Position numbers and translations under genes: made by a program
Part shown: one piece after another, positions 46,363-59,159 of the stretch
How the letters are laid out: each line of letters starts with the position of its first letter
Numbering within the stretch: the stretch's first letter is position 1
The notes under the pieces: generated by a model
The model's database searches: none
The model's input: only the letters and a program-made list of their open reading frames with translations
What the model was told of the DNA's origin: nothing
Source: Microplitis mediator
Lineage: Eukaryota > Arthropoda > Insecta > Hymenoptera > Braconidae
Direction: 5' to 3'
Length of the DNA stretch: 64,000 nt
Assembly (NCBI RefSeq): GCF_029852145.1
Contig: NC_079979.1
Location: forward strand, 16,503,901-16,567,900

Positions 46363-49300
46363 ATGGGCAAAGGTTACAAACGTAAAACACGATGGAGAAC
46401 ATTGAACATCGCTGGTGAGTTCCTTCACTCATAAATAAATAAATAAATAAATAAATAAATATTAAATTTCTAGGAAATAATCCGGTCACACATTAATTTA
46501 TAAAATTTATTAAAACGTTCTATCATTAACGATATAAATTAAGTTGTTACGTTTCGGATTATGAACGTTTGTCCCACTTGCTTGTATCGTTGGTCTTCTC
46601 AGTGAGTAGTGTGTTGTAGTAATAATACAATGTTACGATTCGCTCGTTAAAATTACGTCAGAAGAAGTGTAAAATAACCTGGTGAATATATCATCTGGGT
46701 ATCAATATATTATCGTAGATAAACGGCTCCGTTTTATTTTATTTTGTAAGATCAGATCAGATCTGATGAAATGAAATGTTAAAATTTTTTTTATGTCTCT
46801 CCTTTTTTGTAGCCGAGCATGCTTAGTGCAGCACTGGTGAAGATGATTCTCCAACCCTCATAGCCTCCTCACGGTTGCCATGTCCGCGTGAATATCAGAC
46901 GAGAGAGGGACTCAGGAGCGTACAAATAAATTTTAGTAAAAAATAATAGTGTCGTAGTTGATGTCATTGCTCAACAATACGCTATTATTATTATTATCAA
47001 CGTTTCTACATACATTCGATCGTGTGTAAAACTTTATTATTACGAGTCTCTTCTTCCTCTTGTCTCTCTTCAACTCATATTTCTTCCGGAACAACGGGCT
47101 GAGACATCGATCCAAACTCTCGACCTCCCAACTGATTTTTCCTCTGCTACGTCGCCTGATACCTCTAAAATATGTATATAATAATATACAATATGTATAT
47201 ATATATACAAATACATCTTGAGATTTTGTTGACAAAGATACCACCATAGATAACAGTCTCCCTGATTGTACATCATTATTATTTCTGGATGATAATTTTT
47301 AAAATTACAATTCTATTTACGTATTTTTTTTTTACTCCGCTCGATTGAAAATTAATTGGCAATATTATTTTCCAGGTCTTTTATGACTTCCCTTGAATTA
47401 AAAATATAAAATTTCTATATATATGTATATGTATATAGAATATCGTCCGAAGCAAACTGGAGTCACGGGGGCGAATCGATACGCGTTGAGTTAGAGTTCG
47501 AGACTGCTGTGAAAGTCTTATAGAATAGTTAATCAAATGGGAAATGAAGAAATATATATTAAATATGTAGAGTGCCAATGGACTCCTGACTATCAGTTAA
47601 CATTTAAAATTTTCCTGTAATGTCTTTAAATTTACACATGCGCGCATATACATATATAAATAACCACACAAATAAATTCATATCTCGACAGTATATATCT
47701 ATGAATGTCACAGACGGCGTAGACGAGATTGCGTAACATTTGTTAATTTTTATTCTCCATTCCAGCGGGGTGCCGCGAATATAAATACATTCTTATATTA
47801 TTTCGAGATATTTTTTTTTCAGATACGGAGTAAAAAATCCTAGATTATGTAAAACTTTTTGTTTAAACTCGGACATAATAATAGGGTGTGCCTCATCATC
47901 AGTGGATGCTCAAGCGGTCTCGTGATGTATTCACAGTCCAAAACTTAGATGGGACATGTGATGAGCCTCGTGGTCGCGTTCACGTGCTATTCATAACTGT
48001 CGTAGGTTATGCGTACGGGCAATAATTTTGTACCGGCAATTTGGCTGAAGTATATAGGCTATAAACCAATGATGAATGTGTGTAGTAATGATAGATCTGT
48101 GTGAATAACCACGTAATCTACTCAAGACTTGCACAATTCTTATTGTTTTTTTTACTCAGTAATGCCTGTACGTATGTTTACATTTATTTTTATATTTTGC
48201 ATATGTAAGAACGTATGCAATTGCAGCCGAGGTTTGGGTCAAGAACCCAAGTGAAAATTAAAGAGAAAGAAGATGAGCAGAGAGGCAGAACTAGGATTCG
48301 TCAAGGGCATTACCGTGTTTCTGGTACACGCACACACCCAGTCTTCAACATTAAAATCACATTTAAGACTGCGCGTTTTCGACAACGACGGTCTTAAGTG
48401 TTCTATAACGGTCTAGAGACGTTCCAAATTGGTCGGCTCAACAAACACGTCCGAGGGAATGGAGAGACAGGCGTCTTTACTCATCTTATTTAGCACCATC
48501 CATCTTGGTTAAATTTAATTTTAAAAAGAGTAAATAAAATTTACAAGAGTTAGAGTGGATACTCCAATTGATTTGTCTGGGTCTTATTTTTTTTACTCTG
48601 ATATTATAGGCAGTTGCTGAGCTAAAGAACTTTTTATGAGGCGCAGTCGCAGTCTTCTCCCACTTCTGCTCGATATTCGCGTATAATAATGCCGGTGGTT
48701 GCGAAAGAACGAGAGAGAAAGAACGAGTGAGAGATGATGATAAAAGATAGAAGGGTGTGTTGGTGGAACCCGGTAGCCAGTCATCCCTAGGTGAAAATCG
48801 AAGCGGTTCTCTAAGACAGTAGTTACTACAGCTCATGTTGTTTTCATTAGATTTGAATTAGTGATGATTAGTGCCTAGTCGCTAGATGCTGCAGGTTTGG
48901 TCGTTCACCTTTTTAACTCAATATACATTTTTTTATTTGTTAAATTGTCAATACACATGCTAATATATATATATATGTATAAAAATTTGACAGTGTTTGT
49001 TGTCGGTCTGGTTGTGCCGATCAATGAAATCCATTAAATATCCGGTGGTAACCGGGTAAATGGAGTTTGGTTGAAAAGTAACATGTGTGCTCCTATCCAC
49101 GGTACCCACCAGCACGAGAAGATTAATAAATTAAACTCGACGCGACGTTTCTTCCTCCACCGGGTGTGCTATTCTCATTCTAGGACTATTCTAGTCTCGG
49201 CACGTCCCAAGCTCCTTCTCGCGCAGTCTTGTTTCGCGCATTGCCCACGGCAGATTGTATTGCTCTTACTTTATAAACTTGTCGTTATCGTCTATTCTAC

Positions 49301-52300
49301 TCTACCTTCTTACACAGAAACACACACTCTTTTACTTGCACACACTGACAAGACGACTCTTTGCCCCCTTACTTGCGGCTTCCTGTCATTCCACATTGGA
49401 CATTTCATGCTGCTCGTCAAGTCCGTTCAACTCACCGGCGTCCAGTATTTTCCGTTTGGACTTTGCAAACAAGAGTAGAGAGTGGGAGGAGTAAAACTTA
49501 AATTTAAAATAAATAAATAAACTAGTGAAAAGATGCAGTGGCGCCGACAGAAGAAAGTCAACCATGTGATTGGCTCAGCCCATCACGTTCTTCTAATAGC
49601 GAGGTACCAATACGGTACGACTGTTCTTCAACATCCAATATCCTTAACATAAACTCTTATCAAAGAGATTCCCCACTATAAATATATATAGTTTGCTTTT
49701 AGATTACATTAGTTTTACATTGAACATCATCCTTTATTTTTAGATCCTTAGTTTTTATTATATTTATTTAAGGGACACCACTAGTGTGAAATTTGAAAAA
49801 AATCATTTTTTTTGCCTTCAGAAATAACATAGTAAAATTTTAAGTGCGTATCTCAAATAGTTTTTGAGTTACAGCCTGAAGAGCAGCCGCTCATCGGTTC
49901 TCAAAACTAAATTTTCAAAACTGCTGCAGTTATAACTCGAGGACAAATCATCTGATATATTTGATTCTTATTGCAGCTTCTTTTATATGTTTCTCCATAC
50001 CACGAACCTCCAGTTTTCCGATCGAATAGAAAATGTAATTTTGCCAGGCCAAAAATCATCAAATTTTCGCGCGAAATTTGAAACTTTTTTTAAAAACTTC
50101 GCCATTTTGTTGAATTTCAATTTTTTTTTTCGATCGAGGGTCATGTCACGGGCAATACCTTCTAGTTTAATAAACTTTTGGTTTTTTTTATTTCCTCCAC
50201 TGCAAAGGTCGCTGTCACTGCAGCGGGGACTTTTTTTAGGAGCTGGGAGATTGTGAATAACTCGCTGAGTTTTCAATTTTTTTGTCCAAAAATTTAATCA
50301 TATATTTATTATATATCCACAAATATATCCTCAAAACATTAAAACACTCAATGCAGTAGTTTTCTTTAAAAAAATTCCCAAAAATCACCTTTTTTCAGGC
50401 GGTCACACTAGTGGTCCCCTAAATGAATCTTTTCTAAGTAACGTCCGCAATTATCCGTTGTCTTATATAAATACTAATGATTTAATTTTCAATGTTATTA
50501 TCAGACTGTCCATCAGCACCACCGGGTGACGATGACGATGAAGATGGAATACGAAAGGCCCGCGATAGCAGTACAAGAAACACTCAAAGTACCCACAAGT
50601 CATCTCACCCGAGGTCTTCGGAGCAAAAAAACAGAACCGAGAACGGAATTTCAAACGGCGACTCTGCAGGTGCATCACCCTCAAGATCATCTCAACCCAA
50701 AATTATTTTCGATGAAAACGAGTACACGCGTATCACAACACCACGACAGGATGTACTTTTCAAAAAAGGTTACCTTGCACGTAAAAAAGTTTGGTCGGGT
50801 AATAATGCCAGCACGAGTGCAACACCGTCGACTACTGAAAGTCAGTCGGCCTCTCACTCCACTGCTGGTATGTAAATTCCATGCTAATTGTTAACTTTAT
50901 ATTAACTTACATGTTAAATCATTATATTTAACACTCGTAGACGGTAGTGAGACAACCGAGGATCCCCAGCTACTTGATTACCGTGAAAACGGCCTCGAGG
51001 AATTTTCAAATGCTGAACCACCGGCACAGATGAGCTACGGAACATTTTATGATCACGCTAGTGGTTATTATTATGAGTATCCTGTCATGGTCGTCGGTCC
51101 TCCGATGCCTGGTCCACCAATGCACAATCTTTTAGCCGCTATGCCCTGTGACGCAGTACCACTTAGACCAATTGAGTGGGTAAATCCTGCTTTTGTACCC
51201 AAATACGAGCAGCCGTACTGTCTTGTCGATTACCAGGTTTTTTTTTAATTATTTTCTTGCTCATACTAATTAATAAAATACTTTTTTTAATTACTAAACT
51301 GATAACTTAATTACAGAACCCCCAGGTAGATCACCAATTGCCACCGACGATCCATGAGAACGGAGTGGCTCCAACAGAACCGGAGACTACCAACGGGGAT
51401 GAACCTGTGGAGAATGGAAACGGCAGTACAAGTTGGACAGGAAGTGTCGCTGGAGAAGAACCAGTGAATGGAGACGAGCAACAGCAAAGCTCATCAGCAG
51501 AACCACAAAATCAACAGGATCCTCAGGCAAACTTCGACGAAGTGATAGTGGACAGTAGTTTCCCCAGCGAACCATGTCTCGAAACTGTCCTTGCTCAGCA
51601 GCTGCATGTGTCACATGTGGGCCCGCCCGTACCTCAGCCTTACATGTATCCCGGTCACTATATGTTTGGTCCAGCGCTCATTAATGTCAACGGTTTGTTA
51701 TCAATTTCATAATTTACAATTAAATTTCTCTAAAATACTTGACTTGAGATTAAATGTATAATGAGTTATTATTGATTGCGCACTTTAGAAAAAAAAAATA
51801 ATTAAAAAAACACGACTATTAATTCGATAAGAGACATTGCATACGTGAGAAGTACAAACTCGGCCGCAGAGCTTTCGCAATGTGCGTTATTTACTTGTCA
51901 TTGTATAATGATTATTTGTCAGTTGGATTGTTGAATATAAAAAAAGAAAATTGACGAGGACGCTGGTGCTCGTCGTCAGTAGTAATGTAAATGCGATCGT
52001 TTATAACGGCCCCGTTAAATTATTCGCACGTTGCTCAAGCGATGGACAAATGCGTCCGCGGCCGTTCCTTCTCCCGTTGCAATGTCGAAACGGTCCAATC
52101 TGCTTGATTGTACCTCTTTCTAATGTTAAACGAGAGCAGCAACGTGCGGACGCGATGCAAGGGGAAAGGGGTATGTCCAGATTCACAACTGCTGTCCCGT
52201 TCATCGTCGTCCTTGCCGTTTTATAGCCGTCTCACCTCAACTTCGGTCAAGGTAAAAAAGTCATCGACAAGTCGACGTGAGACCTGTCGTTTTTGATACA

Positions 52301-55300
52301 GTTCGTATCTATATGCCACCACGTGCATTCACGATTGCACATGTGTTTTAATATATACTTAAATATATCAATTATTTATATATATATATCTATCTATATA
52401 AATATCAATGGCGAACACGTTATCACTCTAATCAAAATTCTTCGTATCGCAACAAGACATTGACTGATTAACTCTAATCTTTTTTTTTTTTTATTTAATA
52501 TAATTCTCAAATATGTGGTCTTAACTTGATATTATCTTTAGTTATATAATCATTTAATTTAATTTACATATATTTTATTTTTGCTCATATAGTTATTTAT
52601 ATATTTGTTGTAGAGTTATGTTTTTAGCACTGCATATTAATCATTAGCACGAATATCGGGCTCATTGACTTGAACAAACGACACTTAATTCCGACATTTG
52701 AATGTTTAAAATATTCCATTGGCCGTCCGAGGCCGAAAACTGCTTGGCAAGAGGCGCGAATTGCTGTGTTCCTAAATAGAGATCAGTAAAAATAACTAGA
52801 GGGAGTGAGAAAGATAGAAGAGTTTAAACTCTTTAGAGATATCATTCTTTTATCACCTTCATTTTTTTTTAAATTTTTGTTTATTTAATTTTTTATTATT
52901 TATCATCTAACAATTTTATTCATAGATAATAATATACATACTTATACATATACATATATATATTTTTAGTAGATCTAATTATACGTATATTTAATTTTAT
53001 TTCTTAAAGGTATGACTATTCAGAGCGGACCAATGATGAGGACGAACGACATGAATGCTACAACAACGGCATTTACCAGACGCAGAAAGAAGAAAAAGTT
53101 GAGCAGAAGAAAACTAAGACGACCTCTTGGTCTGGTAAGTTCCATTGATGAAAATAAAATAAATTATTTGAAATAAATAAAAGACAATTGAGTAGAATGA
53201 AAATGAATAAAAATAAACGGGTGATTAACAGAAAGTATTTATATACTCTAGGATAACAGTGAGTATTGCGGACAAGAAGAAGAAGACTACAGTTCAGAAG
53301 CTGATAATAATGGAGTTCAAACTTCAAGTTGTATAAACAACAGTTTCGTTCCAACGAGCAGTCGTCCGTTAAACCCAAACTGTAAAGAATTTGAATTTAA
53401 GCCAAGTAAAATTATTTCACAAACTTCAAATGTTGCTGTTGTAAATTCAGTATCAATATCTAAAGTCGTATCAGAAAATCACAGCAATGATTTACAGCCT
53501 TCCGATTTTAAAATAAATATAAATTCTATAGATTTATCAAGTAGTAAACCAACTACTCCAGATGCTCACAGTACCCCGACTGAATCACCGGCGATTGTTA
53601 CAAATATCGAGTACGCAACAGAGGCAATTGCGAATGAGTCCAGCCAAATGAATGGCCTTGCTAATGGTAACGCCAGTAATGAAACTCAAGAAACTGAAAT
53701 TGGCGTCGACGTCACGTGCGCTGACTTTAATGATATAATTGATAAGCTCGAAGACAATTCCACGGATATACTTATTCAAAATCCCGTGGATACGATTGTG
53801 CCAAACGGAAATGAAGACTGTGATCGACTGTCCAATGGTACTGTTAAGTCTGTAGGAACAAACGATTCACGTGATACGCCTGTGATTCACCGGTTACCGA
53901 ACAAAGAAACTTTACCTAAAAACAACGTGCCTAAGAAGAAGTACAAAAGTACAAAACTGGTCCGTGAACCGACCCCTGGTCCAGAGTGTGAGGAGCAGCA
54001 TCCAAGTACATCTGAACTTGAAACAGATCTTGAGACTCACGTCGAGGGTGTGCCCATGGGTATCGATGCAATTCAAGCTCAGATGAATGCCGATACATCC
54101 AACGAAGATTCGGGATTCGAGAGTCAAACCCGTTTTTCCAGCAACCGACCAATAACAGATGCCGTGACACAGTGGCTTCGACGCGCCAACTCGCCAGAAT
54201 TATTTGTCACGACAATAAATAATAACAACAATGAAGACAGTGAAACGGAAGATGACGAGTTAGAAGACAGCGAGCCGCCAAAAAACTTGCAGGGCAACCC
54301 CATGCCTGCACTATCTGCTAATAGCAGCGCGCACGACGTAACAACGTCGTCGCGTCCGGCTAGCTGCGGCGAATTCGCAAGAACCGACTCTCCTCGAGAT
54401 GGCAATGCATCATCGTCACGTAAAAAATTACGCTCGAGGGGTAGTAAAAAAAAATTACCAAAGAATAAGACTGCGGTCACGACAAATAACGATGATAATA
54501 ATAATAATTCCGAAGGAGTTAATTTGACTAATCGTCAACAACGAAAGAAAAGTCGTGCTGCCGCGAGGCTTAAAAATAAACAATTAAATGGTAATTGCGA
54601 ATTCACGGAGAAGGATAGCGATGCGGGTATGAGGGTTGCCAATAACTCTCGGATAACAAAAACGGATAAAATTGAGTCAATAACGAATCGTTCTGAAGAA
54701 TCTGTTGAATCTAGTCGTAAGATTGAGAGGATCAACACTGATCTGGTTAAAACATATGAACAGGGAGAGATTGTTGTGTCTATTGATGGTAAATTAATAT
54801 CCACGACTATTTGTGGTACTACCGTACAATTAAAAAATAATATAAATATTGATCAAGAAGGAATAAATTATGAAGAATCGGTCAATAGAAGCGCGAAAAA
54901 TTCAATTGGAAGTATCGAGGAGCCGGACATGCTCGAATACTGGGAGTCTGAAAAAATTGAACCATTTAATAATAATAATGTGAAGCCGGTACTTCAAACG
55001 CATGATGAAAGTCTCCAATCAGATGAAATTTACAATGATAATAACGATAAGTCTTGCATTAAAGTCGATCCAGTAAGCTTAGATATTGTTAGAAAGTATT
55101 ATAGACTAGCACGTGGAAGTGTGCAGAGTATTTCGAGCATTGAAGATGGTATTTGTGATTTAAAACAGTCTGATAATGAGTCTAAATCAAGATTAGTAAC
55201 TCCAGAGCGCAGTACTGCAGCACATGTGTGTGGCAATAAAATTCCTGTGATTTCATCACCTAATCAGCAATATAAAAAACTGCCAATAGACGAAGCTATT

Positions 55301-55441
55301 GAAGTTTACGAAAGTTGTTACACTGGTAAACCACCAGGATTAATATTTCATTCAAATTTATACAAACCCCATTCACTTTATGGCTACGACCGACATGAAG
55401 GACCGATTCCGTGCAGAACTACGTGTTGTATTGTTCAGTAA
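46363..55441 (+). CDS. Unrecognised large, mostly disordered protein with CaaX-like C-terminus
   Basis: I do not recognise this protein. Exons: 46363-46414, 50505-50867, 50941-51236, 51317-51692, 53010-53134 and 53252-55441; phases close to 1133 aa. The first exon encodes MGKGYKRKTRWRTLNIA and ends G|GTGAGT in the phase the 50505 exon needs; without it, a start at 50492 gives MLLSDCPSAPP and 1120 aa. Features: acidic GDDDDEDGIRK near 25; a conserved-looking FDENEYTRITTPRQDVLFKK near 90; a Tyr/Pro-rich GYYYEYPVMVVGPPMPGPP near 180 and YMYPGHYMFGPALINVNG near 350; a strongly basic TRRRKKKKLSRRKLRRPLG near 385, likely a nuclear localisation signal; then about 700 residues rich in Ser, Asn, Thr and acidic residues with Lys-rich patches (KKLRSRGSKKKLPKNK). 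The tail LPIDEAIEVYESCYTGKPPG looks ordered; the end is TTCCIVQ. Confidence 0.8.
46415..50504 (+). other. 4.1-kb first intron of the unrecognised gene
   Basis: Begins GTGAGT and an AAAT repeat (46431-46460). It holds several CT- and GC-richer stretches (46.8-47.1, 48.2-48.5, 49.05-49.5 kb) that may be alternative first exons, enhancers or non-coding RNA, but no open frame there resembles a protein. A MITE (49770-50421) ends 83 bp before the acceptor at 50504. Confidence 0.5.
49770..50421. repeat. 652-bp MITE with GGGACxCCACTAGTGTGA ends
   Basis: The left end AAGGGACACCACTAGTGTGA is mirrored by TAGGGGACCACTAGTGTGAC read from the right on the opposite strand. The interior has an open frame on each strand that looks non-coding. 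It lies at the 3' end of a host intron. Confidence 0.75.
51693..53009 (+). other. 1.3-kb intron of the unrecognised gene
   Basis: Donor G|GTTTGT, acceptor TTAAAG|GT. A less AT-rich stretch at 51.83-52.3 kb contains short frames on both strands without recognisable similarity and could be an unannotated exon or a transcript of its own. The remainder is AT-rich. Confidence 0.45.
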
Positions 55442-55993
55442 CAAGCTTACTTACCGTCCTTAGACACTCATCATTACACTCTATCATCATCATCATCCTC
55501 ATCATGTTCACTAATCTACTTCGCCATTGCTCATCCCACCGACACTTAAATATAAATAAATAAACACCATGCATGTGAGCAATGCAATCAATCAGAGAGC
55601 TTTCACATTAAATATTTAATGTTTTTTCTTGTAAATAGCTGTTAAGTTGTTATTTTACGACGTATATTATAATATACGTCGAGCAATGCGTTTTTTAAAT
55701 GCAACGTTATATTGTTAAAGTCTCGAGGTGCAAATATTATAGATAAAAAAAAGAAAAAAAATGTGACACTAAAAAAATTTAAGCAACATGAAATTTATGT
55801 CATTTATTTATCATCGTTGGTTGTTATACCATTGTTATTATTATTTTTATTACTATTATTATTATTATTACGATTATTATTACTTATATTTTATTTTTTA
55901 AATGTGTAAGTCACTTGATAAAGACAAAAGGGCGAGTAACACCAAAATATAATATTAATTAAATCGATTTACGTTACACCGGAAACATTTACA

Positions 55994-56598
55994 TGCACAG
56001 AAAAAAATGATTTTTTTAGCGCTAAAAATTTTTACTTCTTTCAAAAAAATTTCTACTTGCCCTGGAAATTTTTTGCATTATAAATTTAAATCAAAAATTT
56101 TCTTGGGCGGGAAAACTTGAAGTGAGAAAAAAATTTTTAGTCAATAAATTTTTTCCAGCCCTAAGAAAATTTTTTCCTTCAATTTATAATAAAAAAAATT
56201 TCGTGTGGCAAATAAAAATTTTCTTGGGCGGGAAAACTTGAAGTGAGAAAAAAATTTTTTAGTCAATAAATTTTTTCCAGCCCTAAGAAAATTTTTTTCT
56301 TCAATTTTACGATAAAAAAAATTTCTTGTGGCAAATAAAAATTTTCTTGGGCGGGAAAACTTGAAGTGAGAAAAAAATTTTTTAGTCAATAAATTTTTTC
56401 CAGCCCTAAGAAAATTTATTTCTTTAATTTTACGATAAAAAAAATTTCTTGTGGCAAATAAAAATTTTTTTGGGCCGAGAAAACTTTTTTTGAAGTAAGA
56501 AAAAAAATTTTCCAGTCTTCAGGAAATTTTTTTCTTCAATTTAAAATCAATTATGTGCAAAATATTTCTTGCGCCAAAAAATTCTTTTTTTCTGTGAA
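55994..56598. repeat. Inverted-repeat element with three to four internal tandem units of about 122 bp
   Basis: The unit phrase TCTTGGGCGGGAAAACTTGA recurs at 56101, 56222 and 56345, with a weaker fourth copy near 56467 (TTTGGGCCGAGAAAACTT). The whole is bounded by GCACAGAAAAAAATGATTTT and an inverted AATTCTTTTTTTCTGTG end. Confidence 0.85.
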
Positions 56599-57464
56599 TA
56601 TATAACTAAATATACATATATATAAATATATGTATCGTCCTATGCATTGTTATTATCATTATAATATCATCTCCATCGTCATTAATTATGGGTAATATTA
56701 TTTTTTAAGATATATATTCATTGAATGATTAATTAAGAGAGTTAACGGTGAAGTATGATGTCAATACATCAATTGTTATCATGGCATATTTTTTACTTGA
56801 AAATGGCCGTTGCTCAGGAATGATTTGATGAGTGCTCACAAAAAACAAGATCATAACAATTTACATATTTATTATTATTATTGATTATTAATTATTAATT
56901 ATTCGGGTTATTGTTGTTACGATAATAATAATAAACAAAAAAAAAATTGTAAAACCGGAAGTAGGTAATAGACTAGCTCTTATCTAATATATGTTTTTCG
57001 ACGCACACGTCGATGCTGATGAATAGATTTTTTCTTTTTACTTAACGCAATAGAATTGTAGTTTATTATATTTGATAATTGAACTAAAGATGGAGATGAG
57101 GTGAAGAAAAAAATTAAATTGAATAAATAAACTGAAGCAAGTGTAACTTCGCAAGCTGCGTAGTTTATGATAGCTGATACGACAATGTAAGGTGTCACTA
57201 ATAGGCAAGCAGAGCTTGATAAATCATCAGTGGGAAGGCTAAATATTTTATTTAAACAATAATAATCATTAGGGATGAATGATTCAAACAAATGTTATAC
57301 AATGTTATATATATATATATTAAATATTAAAAAATAAAAAAAAAAAACAAATACAAACAAACATTAAATATATAGAGCGATGATTATTAATTACTGTAGA
57401 TTAAAAAAAAAAACACTTGTGTTGATTCGGAATTAAATTTTGCCATTGATGGCTTTTTTGAATT

Positions 57465-57596
57465 AAGCGCCAATTTTTCAAACCCGGTTTATTTTTAATA
57501 CGGCTTCAAATTATTATTGCTGGTATATATATATATTATTAATATATACTAGTAATATAAATTTATCAGATAAACCCGGTTTGAAAAAGTGGCGCG
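57465..57596. repeat. MITE with AAGCGCCA...AAACCCGG arms
   Basis: AAGCGCCAATTTTTCAAACC-CGGTTTA on the left is the complement of TAAACCCGGTTTGAAAAAG-TGGCGC on the right, with an AT-rich loop of about 80 bp. Confidence 0.75.
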
Positions 57597-59159
57597 AAAT
57601 CTTGTCAAATTAAACTAGATATTTATCCATATCTAAAATTAAAATAAAATCCCATATCGACATCAACAAAACAAACGCATACCTCATATAGGAATATGTA
57701 AATAATTAATCACTCATTGTTATTATTATTTCTATATAATAAAAGTTTCATGTAAAAGTAATTATTATTCAAATGAAAATGTTTGCGGCCATTGATATTT
57801 TAATTTTATTTATTTACTTCGGGTGCTTTTTATTATTTTATTTACAACAATACGTTTTTTTTGTTTAAATGAAAAATTAAAAAGTGTGCCATTAGTTGTT
57901 TAATAAAATACAATGTTCGATTTGATGATAATATAAAACAAACGTTAATAAAAAATGGCACATCGAATTATTGGCATTGAAAATATGAAATATTGTGTAT
58001 GTTTATTATTATTAAATGTATAATATATCGCTATTATGAAGTGCGCGTTGCATCAATTGTGTGCCTTATTATGTGGCGGCCATTTTCGTGAAATAATAAA
58101 CAATAACCGAACAAAAATTTATTTAAAAAAAACAATAAACGAAAAAAAAAGGAGCTAAAGATCAACGTGACAAAAGAGTGAACATAACAAATATTAAAAG
58201 ACATTTTGAAAATTTATCATCGTAATTATTATTTTATTTAACTTGCAATATTTACCACTTAATAAATAATTCTTTACTTACATTCATTGGATACCAAGTA
58301 ATTTAAAAAAAAATTAAAGAGGACACGTACACTAAATTTAATTTTAAAAACAATGAATTAAATTAAAAACGCGATGAGCATAATTATTTCTGAGTCACGT
58401 TCAATGTAAGATTACACTCTAGATGTATGGGTACAAATACGCATAATTGTACTTGGACTTGACCGTGTTATTGCTTTAAAATATAAGAATAATAAAATTA
58501 GGTTCGATTTAAAATAATTATTTATTATTCAAATTTCCTACCCCATCCTTTCAGGGAGGAAGCTGGTCTGAGATACAAAAAAAAAGAGGATATTTATATG
58601 ATTTTTTTTTCAGAGTATTTTTCTTTATTAAAATTTTTCAAATTTGTGACATTATTATCGAATCACTGCGCCCACTCTAGACTTTACTAATTTAGAAACT
58701 CTGGCGTTGACTAAAAAAAAATATGAGCGATGGTTGATCACAGCAGGAATCTCCAAGAAGGACAGTTTTCAGTCATGTGGAAACACGACATTTAATTACG
58801 CTTATTTTTTGTGGTTCGAAGATAGTTCTGTAAGTATTTTTGTTTTGAATAAATTGACATCACTGAGGGCCCGTTTTTAAATTACGTTCGCACTTGTAGG
58901 GCAGGGGTGTCGCACTGAAAAAAAAGTTTTTTTCCACCTAGAAAATTTTTCCCTCCCGTAAAGAACCTGGTATTCTAGTTTTTAAAATACCAAAGTTTTT
59001 TTCCCACACTAATAAGTATTCTGATTGCTAAAAAACTCGGTTTCCTTCTCAGCAAAATACCAAAATAAAAAATCTGTCTATCGGTTGACCCTGCGGGCCA
59101 GCCCCAAAACTTCCCGCTGTTTTCGAGCTCCTCGAGCTCGAAAATACTTTAGTGTGCCA

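Noticed and set aside
46192..46489. Reverse-strand frames opposite the first exon of the 46-55 kb gene
   Set aside because: The plus strand carries the phase-matched exon and donor; the antisense peptides have no domain or splice support.
49071..49494. Two overlapping plus-strand frames (79 and 135 codons) in the large intron
   Set aside because: No similarity, no splice phase match to neighbours, and overlapping frames in a CT-rich stretch; probably chance.
49983..50276. Reverse-strand 97-codon frame with a Lys-rich peptide
   Set aside because: Lies wholly within the MITE at 49770-50421 and has an overlapping frame on the other strand.
53912..54804. Several reverse-strand frames of 70-118 codons
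   Set aside because: Antisense shadows of the long last exon of the unrecognised gene.
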